A stretch of 64,000 nt of DNA from positions 40,285-104,284 of the forward strand of contig LUCM01007118.1 in NCBI GenBank assembly GCA_008360955.1, given 5' to 3'. The position numbers and the translations under genes were made by a program. This document shows, in pieces, positions 61,101-64,000 of this stretch. The first letter of the stretch is position 1; the number at the start of each line of letters is the position of its first letter. Origin of the DNA: Fasciolopsis buskii. Its lineage: Eukaryota > Platyhelminthes > Trematoda > Plagiorchiida > Fasciolidae. A model generated the notes under the pieces. That model had not been told where the DNA came from, did no database searches, and was given only the letters and a program-made list of their open reading frames with translations.

Positions 61101-62849
61101 GTATGGTACCTTTAATGTGATAATTCGTACAAACCACAAGTCTTGAAATGTCTACCCAAAGGCACTCACTTTCTCTGGATACGGAACAAGTGAGAATTCA
61201 AAACATACCAAGGGATAACAAGCCAACACACAGCTGTGCCCAAATGGTGAGCAATCCGACGATATGCCGGTCTGCCAGTCCGGGTCAAACACACGGGACA
61301 CACTGTAACCACGACACGAGCTCATTGAACAGTGGAAAACCAAGCGGTGGCGACAACCATGCCCCTCACGAGATGGATACAATTAAACACAGAAGTGTGT
61401 GTGTGTGTGCGTGTGTGTATGCGTGTCAGAGATGGATTAACTGAGCGGACGAACAATGCGTGTCAGGTCGAAGGCAGCATGTAAACGTTGGTAATGTCAA
61501 TGTCAACGGTGGCAATCCGACCATTGGAAAAATAAAAATTAACCAGGTACAATGAGAAAGGATAAAGATCTCTCACTACAAGACAGAACGCATAGTTCAA
61601 ACGTGTTATGGGGAGATGGAAAAATTTTTGGGGCAGAAGCATGATAATTCTGCCTGGCGGTGGTCAAACGGATAAGGTTGTGACGTTCGGAGGTGAGGGT
61701 CACGGGTTTGACTTCCTTCATCGCCGGTCAACTCCCCACTTGGCAGCCCTCTGTTGATCGCGGGCACTTCCTGAAAGGTGACGTACGCTTTCGTTTCATT
61801 AATAAAGGAAGTTAAAAGATGAACAAAGGTGGCTGAGTAGGTTGACAACCGGTGTTTCGATCGGCTGATAGAAGCACCCCCCGGATTTTGCCCCGATGTA
61901 CATTCCTTAAGTGAGATGAGAGGGTGAGGCGTTTCGACAAGCAAGAGCTAAGAAGAGTAAAATTAAATTTCGAACCAATGATACAAGATCTGTGTCCATA
62001 TTTTTGCCAATATTTGTACTAAGAAGACTCTCATTCCAGTGTCATAATTAGACAAGAAAGGTGATATAGTTTGTGCAGTCGACACGTGCATCCCAGAGTC
62101 ATTCCCACTTCATGTGTGGCTTTGATGGTGTGATTAAAATGTTCAAGAACTTCACATATACAAAAATTGTTGTTACCACGTTGGTTCTGTTGTATTTTTG
62201 GTTGATAGATGGATACCTATGTACGCGAAAATCTATACAGTACGGTACAAGTTTTATCATAATCGCTAGCATTGGTATGCGTTTACGGCACAAGTGGGGT
62301 GACGGGGATGTGTTACAATCTCGCGAGTCCACAACGCTACGAGTGGTGGTTTGAAATCACGACTAGGATGCACGGAGAAACGCTTGACGTCAACCTAAAA
62401 CTGGTATGGTAAACAGTCGGTAAAAATAGATCTTTGTCTATCATAAACTGTTTCGATATGATCTGCAATGCTTCCGTTTTAAATCAAGCTAATTAGATTT
62501 ATTTATTTCAACTCCGATAAATCAGCCTCATGTAATCAGCTTTTGTTCTGTGGAGAGCTCCAGTCATTGCCTGATCACGACAGGTTTTTTGCGCGTTGTT
62601 CTTTGTCAAACCGATGCATGGCTTTTGTTTGCCCATAATTTACTCTATTTCTGTCACTATCTGGTACAATTGATTTTCATAACACAGCAACACTACAATC
62701 GGATGAACACTACTGCTGGTCTCCTCGATCCTCCTCTTGGTCGTTGTCGGTTGAGTGTTGCTCAGTTTCTCGCTTTGTTAGCTGCACTTCCTTTGCACAC
62801 GGGGATCCAAGAGGCTATGGTTGCTGACGGTGTAATCAAAACGCTTATG
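14845..62849 (+). CDS. PPP6R: PP6 regulatory subunit (SAPS domain), N-terminal part, ten exons
   Basis: Regulatory subunit of serine/threonine protein phosphatase 6. In animals this family binds the catalytic subunit PPP6C through the SAPS helical repeats and, with ankyrin-repeat subunits, directs the phosphatase to its substrates. The coordinates span ten exons that I joined by splice sites and phase (567 codons, no stop). Recognition rests on collinear resemblance to animal PPP6R from the first residue: MFW start, LTIEELLDDDEVLQ, DFLCR, CEILT, LNPLTASF, MADLLIQL, WFVEGNLVPRLID, HESAAHCL, LDILESEE, LDKRRP and LLDPPLGRCRL all fall in family order. Residues 102-186, about 308-340 and about 430-480 are insertions relative to vertebrate proteins. 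The C-terminal half continues past the window. I cannot tell which vertebrate paralogue (1, 2 or 3) is closest; an invertebrate normally has one gene. The family call is firm; exact exon ends rest on GT/AG and phase only. Confidence 0.93.
14902..14942 (+). other. PPP6R: Intron 1, 41 bp
   Basis: Runs from GTGAGT to TTTCAG. It is only 41 bp and pyrimidine/AT-rich. An upstream TTTCAG at 14915-14920 could act as an alternative acceptor, but it would add 22 nt and break the frame. Very short 5' introns are known from schistosomes and other flukes. Confidence 0.88.
14943..15022 (+). CDS. PPP6R: PPP6R exon 2 (residues 20-46)
   Basis: Encodes DLTIEELLDDDEVLQKCCE and continues to VID. This is the family's second conserved block (vertebrate VTLQELMDEDDILQECK). 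It ends in phase 2 (TT) before GTAAGC. The split codon is completed by T of exon 3 to give Phe of the DFLCR motif. Confidence 0.92.
15023..15085 (+). other. PPP6R: Intron 2, 63 bp
   Basis: GTAAGC to TTTCAAG, pyrimidine-rich before the acceptor. It is the second micro-intron. All later complete introns exceed 1.7 kb. Confidence 0.88.
15086..15172 (+). CDS. PPP6R: PPP6R exon 3 (residues 46-75)
   Basis: Encodes the end of DFLCR, then AENMDFMINVISNPPNSDDF and KSLYR, aligning with the LCRQQCMEELVSLIT...PP block of vertebrate proteins. It ends in phase 2 (CG) before GTAAGA. The first base of exon 4 completes Arg75. Confidence 0.92.
15395..16420 (+). mobile_element. RTE-like non-LTR retrotransposon, RT fragment with YADD
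   Basis: Sense-strand insertion in PPP6R intron 3. Blocks: VPEKCISLIQSLSRNTVSRV and AYGGFSPEVITR (15440-15570), then DLEYADDSVLL near 15690-15720 with the catalytic YADD intact. Then FTPSKSKMLPQDWIGSKTN, GGRISDEMSSRVREAR (to 15990), and decayed C-terminal pieces to 16420 (MTQEKGLGMLTSGLARV). The 5' half is missing. This belongs to a second RTE subfamily, distinct at its C-terminus from the copy at 43513. Confidence 0.8.
16540..18730 (-). mobile_element. RTE-like non-LTR retrotransposon, decayed antisense copy
   Basis: Minus-strand pieces in order: endonuclease (18719-18408: RDTRIQDSSSVSQLT, TEWIPVDNRLHIMRL), linker (18136-17927), RT N-terminus (17838-17500: ENRGIKLIPIVSK), RT palm end (17248-17021: FKYLGSLIPSSG) and C-terminus (16787-16578: MTWHKGMRKS). 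Heavily frameshifted. Lies antisense in PPP6R intron 3. Confidence 0.75.
19240..20910 (-). mobile_element. RTE-like non-LTR retrotransposon, endonuclease and RT pieces
   Basis: Minus-strand endonuclease piece at 20716-20231 (VVVGTSDFNAQFGCLEEA) and an RT piece at 19474-19250 (AIFDSVDRAVHWPCLSLK). A separate dispersed repeat lies between them at 19850-20060. The two pieces have the right order and strand to be one element, but that is inferred. Confidence 0.65.
19850..20060 (-). repeat. Dispersed repeat, copy 1
   Basis: Reverse complement shares GCCCCATAGCC..., GGGGGCATCGACAACCATTA and CCCTGAAACTTG with the copies at 26215-26340 and 28230-28400. Class unknown. Confidence 0.5.
20911..23489. 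other. PPP6R: Rest of intron 3, no feature recognised
   Basis: Ordinary-looking AT-rich intronic sequence. I find no transposon protein motif, RNA gene or further exon between 20911 and the acceptor at 23489. Confidence 0.45.
23490..23937 (+). CDS. PPP6R: PPP6R exon 4 (residues 75-224), with an 85-residue insertion
   Basis: Acceptor CCCACAG at 23483-23489. The exon opens with YSSLVCEILTCIIPRVLDLI, matching the CELLTCDVPQISD block. Residues 102-186 form a Ser/Thr/Asn- and Glu/Asp-rich, probably disordered insertion with no counterpart in vertebrate proteins. Then comes HLDRLLRAVQ...LNPLTASFLSRV, the start of the conserved SAPS domain (vertebrate PLNPLLASFFSK). It ends in phase 0 after Ile224 before GTAAGT. 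At 448 bp it is the largest exon seen. The frame stays open through the insertion, so it is not a mis-called intron. Confidence 0.9.
24318..24780 (+). mobile_element. RTE-like non-LTR retrotransposon, 3' end
   Basis: Starts within the RWLGHVLRM region (here LSHVLGMANT) and runs through a frameshifted C-terminus to a 3' untranslated region ending CCTGTTGTTTAACGCCGAATGATGG. Parallel over its length to the copy at 43513-43985. Lies in PPP6R intron 4 in sense orientation; 5'-truncated at nearly the same point as that copy. Confidence 0.72.
25662..25790 (+). CDS. PPP6R: PPP6R exon 5 (residues 225-267)
   Basis: Acceptor CGTCTAG before 25662, donor GTAAGC after 25790, phase 0 at both ends. Encodes VIPYMRKFPNLLDNIV, then LTAMADLLIQLAQQ and TLFE. 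It corresponds to VITFLKKKDKFISLVLKH...SALMDLLLRLV of the SAPS domain, part of the helical repeats that bind the phosphatase. Confidence 0.92.
26215..26340 (+). repeat. Dispersed repeat, copy 2
   Basis: Shares CATGTAG, GGACATG.CCCATA and ACCCTGAAA with 28230-28400 and, inverted, with 19850-20060. Confidence 0.5.
28230..28400 (+). repeat. Dispersed repeat, copy 3, ending at an (AT)n run
   Basis: Third copy: GGACATGTCCCATACCCG near 28252, GACCCTGAAACTTGG-like block near 28310. Immediately followed by (AT)n at 28410-28430. Confidence 0.5.
28410..28430. repeat. (AT)n microsatellite
   Basis: Uninterrupted AT run of about 10 units. Confidence 0.95.
32011..32036. repeat. (TA)n microsatellite
   Basis: TATG then an uninterrupted TA run in intron 5. 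Confidence 0.95.
32442..32469. repeat. (TA)n microsatellite
   Basis: Uninterrupted TA run in intron 5. Confidence 0.95.
33374..33498 (-). repeat. tRNA-related SINE, copy 1
   Basis: Read on the minus strand, GCGGTGCTCAAACGGATAAG is followed by a B-box-like GGCTTGAATCC and then a body GTCAACT...TTGGCAACCCTCTG. The same order recurs at 61654-61790 on the plus strand. The head is tRNA-like; the shared body beyond it marks a SINE rather than a lone tRNA pseudogene. Confidence 0.65.
33499..35499. other. PPP6R: Intron 5, unassigned stretch
   Basis: Contains a (CCA)n-like run near 34136-34165 and a (TTG)n run at 34849-34873. No gene, RNA or transposon protein motif recognised. Confidence 0.4.
34849..34873. 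repeat. (TTG)n microsatellite
   Basis: About eight TTG units. Confidence 0.9.
35500..38500 (-). mobile_element. RTE-like non-LTR retrotransposon, long decayed antisense copy
   Basis: Minus-strand order. The 5' region at 38500-38100 matches 13090-12700. The endonuclease region is at about 38090-37338. The linker is at 37050-36900 (VTETESLFMADNKG). An RT block at about 36390 resembles AVDRTVW. PGGSISIE at about 35870 stands for the PGGRISDE block. The C-terminal NRLRRL..VLRM is near 35640. A fragment of the inverted-repeat element lies inside at 36810-36880. Heavily mutated. Confidence 0.7.
36810..36880 (+). repeat. Fragment of the inverted-repeat element
   Basis: Holds GACTACACACGGTAGTCGAA then ACGTTGGCG and AACAACGCTG, in the same orientation as the right arm at 9684-9767. 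Diverged, one arm only. I found no clear target duplication. Confidence 0.65.
38501..40094. other. PPP6R: Right end of intron 5, no feature recognised
   Basis: No exon or transposon motif found. The open frame at 39541-39894 (-) has no recognisable family. Confidence 0.4.
40095..40160 (+). CDS. PPP6R: PPP6R exon 6 (residues 268-289)
   Basis: A 66-bp exon alone in the middle of 17 kb of intron. Acceptor ACTTCAG, donor GTACGT, phase 0 at both ends. Encodes WFVEGNLVPRLIDCFVPSNS and WE, the counterpart of HWLNEEKVIQRLVELIHPSQ. It is too short for most ORF-based callers; the match to the family places it. Confidence 0.9.
40161..42199. other. PPP6R: Intron 6, unassigned stretch
   Basis: Contains a (CTA)n run at 41230-41258. 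A short frame at 41565-41750 (IKKPLSPNAVVVELF) looks coding-like but matches no family I know, and has an internal stop. Confidence 0.35.
41230..41258. repeat. (CTA)n microsatellite
   Basis: Slightly interrupted CTA/ACT run. Confidence 0.9.
42205..42283 (-). repeat. tRNA-like fragment (tRNA pseudogene or SINE head)
   Basis: On the minus strand, an A-box-like TATAGTTCAGTTGGCGGG is followed 30-35 bases later by the B box GGTTCGAATC. The T arm is nearly complete, but the acceptor stem does not pair and the anticodon stem is poor, so it is not a functional tRNA gene. Confidence 0.55.
42897..43105 (+). CDS. PPP6R: PPP6R exon 7 (residues 290-359)
   Basis: Acceptor GCTCCAG, starting in phase 0. 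Encodes VHESAAHCLIQLIVILRS, aligning with QSNASQTLCDIVRLGRD, then a Gly/Pro/Asn-rich linker longer than in vertebrates, then LAAATRLLDILE. It ends in phase 2 (AG) before GTTGGT, a weak but legal donor. The T of exon 8 makes Ser359, giving LES as in the vertebrate LESQD. Confidence 0.85.
43513..43985 (+). mobile_element. RTE-like non-LTR retrotransposon, 5'-truncated insertion with target duplication
   Basis: The last part of the RTE polyprotein is open except for one TGA where Trp is expected (KE*KK near 43573). HVLRMTNTRLPYR begins at the left edge, then MTWQRGMRKCTANLGKVG, SRLRRWGPKDSS, WRSCCHFLSNQND and stop at 43785. About 180 bases of 3' untranslated region and a (GAT)n tail (43968-43986) follow. 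The 13-mer GTCTTATCGTCAC occurs at 43500-43512 and 43986-43998, directly flanking the insert. This is the clearest and probably youngest insertion in the window; intron 7, sense orientation. Confidence 0.9.
43999..44924. other. PPP6R: Intron 7, unassigned stretch
   Basis: No exon, RNA or repeat recognised. Confidence 0.4.
44925..45065 (-). repeat. Single-arm relative of the inverted-repeat element
   Basis: Contains GTGTATCGAAAAAT, GCGCCATGTATTGGTTTTAA, AACACAGCGTTGTTGG and GCGCCAACGTTTTGACTACC. This is the reverse complement of the right arm plus tail at 9684-9810, with about 10 per cent difference by eye. It shows the element normally exists as one arm plus tail. Confidence 0.75.
45665..46130 (+). 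mobile_element. RTE-like 3' end with inverted 5' part
   Basis: From about 45777 rightward the plus strand carries the RTE C-terminus (TANFDNVDASRV) and 3' untranslated region, ending near GATAATGGTAATAGT. Leftward from the same point, the minus strand carries an upstream piece of the RT (YKMLLRDCTGSNTRLVLV, SEMDRLSYLGSYI). The two meet head to head, the structure left by twin priming. The 174-codon open frame across 45563-46087 (-) is a by-product of this junction. Confidence 0.75.
46131..52309. other. PPP6R: Intron 7, long unassigned stretch
   Basis: Holds an (AT)n run at 49061-49099. B-box-like sequence near 51630 may be a decayed tRNA-related repeat. I looked for PPP6R family blocks and transposon motifs here and found none I can defend. 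Confidence 0.4.
49061..49099. repeat. (AT)n microsatellite
   Basis: About 19 uninterrupted AT units, the longest pure run in the introns. Confidence 0.95.
52310..53940 (+). mobile_element. RTE-like non-LTR retrotransposon, decayed sense copy
   Basis: Endonuclease start IDVCYIQETHL at about 52333-52370, a linker-like DDIHQRW block at about 53130, and a clear C-terminal palm block EIRLSIKR at about 53760 followed by LLRREDVRRISVFEHRCLGS to 53890. The RT core between is lost or unrecognisable. Placing the three pieces in one element is inference; the C-terminal block is the firm part. Confidence 0.6.
54711..54824 (+). CDS. PPP6R: PPP6R exon 8 (residues 359-397)
   Basis: Acceptor GTACAG, donor GTAAGT. 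Encodes EETMSALLARLTENDQTTTS, then VVNCIEVFVTVLDKRRP. This matches the vertebrate block VEQLLKNMFDGDRTES...VLLTLLETRR. It begins in phase 2 and ends with CC, completed by T of exon 9 to give Pro397. Confidence 0.9.
54825..58950. other. PPP6R: Intron 8, no feature recognised
   Basis: No exon or transposon protein motif found. The open frame at 57914-58183 (+) matches no family I know. Confidence 0.4.
58951..59299 (+). CDS. PPP6R: PPP6R exon 9 (residues 397-513), with a low-complexity insertion
   Basis: Acceptor GCGGTTAG, with a poor pyrimidine tract, but the phase fits exactly. Begins ETGFALSAGGLVSGMELEMW, the counterpart of GTEGLVDSFSQGLERS. Residues about 430-480 are Ser/Ala/Gly/Pro-rich and absent from vertebrate proteins. 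It then returns to the family with INLARACRSRLSQLHALLRH, matching IEPRLKDFHQLLLNP. Ends in phase 0 before GTACAG. Confidence 0.87.
59300..61653. other. PPP6R: Left part of intron 9, no gene recognised
   Basis: Contains a (TG)n run at 61395-61418. Several overlapping open frames on both strands near 59830-60340 have no recognisable product. Confidence 0.4.
61395..61418. repeat. (TG)n microsatellite
   Basis: TG run with single interruptions. Confidence 0.9.
61654..61790 (+). repeat. tRNA-related SINE, copy 2
   Basis: GGCGGTGGTCAAACGGATAA opens a tRNA-like head. Its first seven bases (GGCGGTG) can pair with CATCGCC about 65 bases later, like an acceptor stem, with a B-box-like GGGTTTGACTTCC between. 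The body GTCAACTCCCCACTTGGCAG then CCCTCTG is shared with the copy at 33374-33498. Confidence 0.65.
61791..62687. other. PPP6R: Right part of intron 9, no feature recognised
   Basis: Nothing recognised before the exon 10 acceptor. Confidence 0.4.
62688..62849 (+). CDS. PPP6R: PPP6R exon 10 (residues 514-567), last exon visible
   Basis: Acceptor AACACAG, donor GTAAGC, phase 0 at both ends. Encodes QHYNRMNTTAGLLDPPLG, then RCRLSVAQFLALLAALPLHT and the end of the block, matching the strongly conserved vertebrate GVLEEPLGNARLHGARLMAALL. The next family block (FFKYPWNNFLH-like) is not found before the right edge, so it lies beyond 64000. Confidence 0.92.
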
Positions 62850-63871
62850 GTAAGCCCTTCTTTTACTTTTTCGATTCGTTATTCGGTTAAGTTTGGATAA
62901 CATTTCTCTATTCCAACATCTTCTTTCCGTACTACATACTGATACCACGGCATTCTGGGTGATTTTGTCCGTTGCCTCTGTATTTATTTTGAAAACCAAC
63001 GTCAACTTCCTGTTTTTCGCTCCCTTCTCTATTTTATAAGAAATCGATTTGTTCATTTTATCCTTTCGTCCTCATTTTGCACGCATTGATACAATGCTTA
63101 GCCCCCATGTTTTTGCTGTTGTTCATCATTTTCTCATCATTTTTCATCCGCGTATGATGATTTCTCACATTTTCACGATGATTCCTACCCTTGTGCGCCA
63201 GTTTCTAATCCGATTTCATCTAGACTTAAAGTCAAGTTAACCTAGCGTTCTTGTAGGCTGTTAACAATCAACGTGTGCAGTGTGCTTTGTAGATTTGTGC
63301 GCACCTAAAAATGGTTGTTTCGTGTCTGCGTGGAACACATTCGAGCCGGCGAGAAACAAGACTGGTTTGACTCTGCGCCCTTGACCATCTTCATGTGGCC
63401 AGATTGAAATTACGCCTTCAAAAGTGTACGCGATCGTTCTCACCTATGTTTGACGATCAATCCCTATCCTTACCAATCGACGCTCCTACTCTCGAAGGTA
63501 CCTCGTGCAATAGTCCGCCATGATGTTCGCAGTTTGACCAAATTTAGTCATTGTGTTAAAAGATAATGTATTTTGCTATTGAATAAGCAAGCACATTACA
63601 CGCTCAACGGAGGAACGAATATCACACGAATGAGAGTAAACGACTCAGACTGATGAATGGAACGAACTGATTCTTTCGTGTTTGTGTCAAGATTTTATAC
63701 AGCATTCGCCTAACATGAAGAGGATCATAACCACCGTGAACCAACTCTGGTTTTCCGAAACAATAGATAAAATTAAAACGTTCCACTATATGCGCTTTCG
63801 AAATTTCGAGCCATTTAGTTCGGGTATTTAATACATATATATATATATATGTATATATTGTATATATATAC

Positions 63872-63902
<31 letters not shown>

Positions 63903-64000
63903 TATATAACAAGATCCGGATGCAGAATAGAGAGACAAACAGACGGACAGTGCACAAAACCGAACGGAACTAGCGATCCCATTCAATCACTCATCCACGT
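62850..64000. other. PPP6R: Start of intron 10
   Basis: Begins with GTAAGC. No further PPP6R block is visible. The right end is a long imperfect TA array. Confidence 0.5.
63833..63908. repeat. (TA)n array, imperfect
   Basis: About 75 bases of TA/ATAC/GTAT units, self-complementary in places. Confidence 0.95.

Noticed and set aside
61606..61944. 112-codon open frame on the minus strand
   Set aside because: It runs through the antisense of the SINE at 61654-61790. Such frames are often mis-annotated as proteins.
63833..63908. Regulatory or replication origin signal in the TA-rich array
   Set aside because: Comparable TA runs occur at least five other times in the window. It is best described as a microsatellite.

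Overview
This is eukaryotic DNA, almost certainly from a parasitic flatworm and most likely a trematode. I base that on three things: very short introns at the 5' end of a gene followed by introns of up to 14 kb, a protein-coding gene of ordinary animal type, and a dense load of decayed RTE-like and CR1-like non-LTR retrotransposons whose protein motifs resemble those I associate with flukes. I cannot assign a genus. Nothing suggests a prokaryote: there are no operons, no ribosome-binding sites and no CRISPR array. None of the stray open reading frames outside the host gene looks like an intact host protein.

The only host gene I can support lies on the + strand from about 14845 to beyond the right edge. 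It encodes a SAPS-domain regulatory subunit of protein phosphatase 6 (PPP6R family). I resolved ten coding exons: 14845-14901, 14943-15022, 15086-15172, 23490-23937, 25662-25790, 40095-40160, 42897-43105, 54711-54824, 58951-59299 and 62688-62849. They join without a frame error into 567 codons. Every junction inspected has a GT donor and an AG acceptor, and the phases agree. Read in order, the translation follows the N-terminal half of animal PPP6R proteins, with three lineage-specific insertions. The C-terminal half lies outside the window. Introns 1 and 2 are 41 and 63 bp; the other complete introns are 1.7 to 14.3 kb and hold the transposons.

Layout. 1-14.8 kb, upstream of the gene: three CR1-like fragments (1-1295 -, 2637-3330 -, 3770-7050 +), a pair of 281-bp LTR-like repeats (6044 and 8068), an RTE 3' end (8700-9150 +), and a long RTE copy (13090 to 9490, -) into which a 240-bp inverted-repeat element has jumped with a 12-bp target duplication. 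Intron 3 (15173-23489): three RTE copies and a dispersed repeat. Intron 4: an RTE 3' end. Intron 5 (25791-40094): dispersed repeats, a tRNA-related SINE and a long antisense RTE copy. Intron 6: a tRNA-like fragment. Intron 7 (43106-54710): a young RTE 3' end with a 13-bp target duplication, a relative of the inverted-repeat element, an RTE insertion with an inverted 5' part, and another RTE copy. Introns 8-10: a second copy of the SINE and microsatellites. I see no new multi-gene system. The most unusual item is the nested near-perfect palindrome at 9594-9833 and its relatives.
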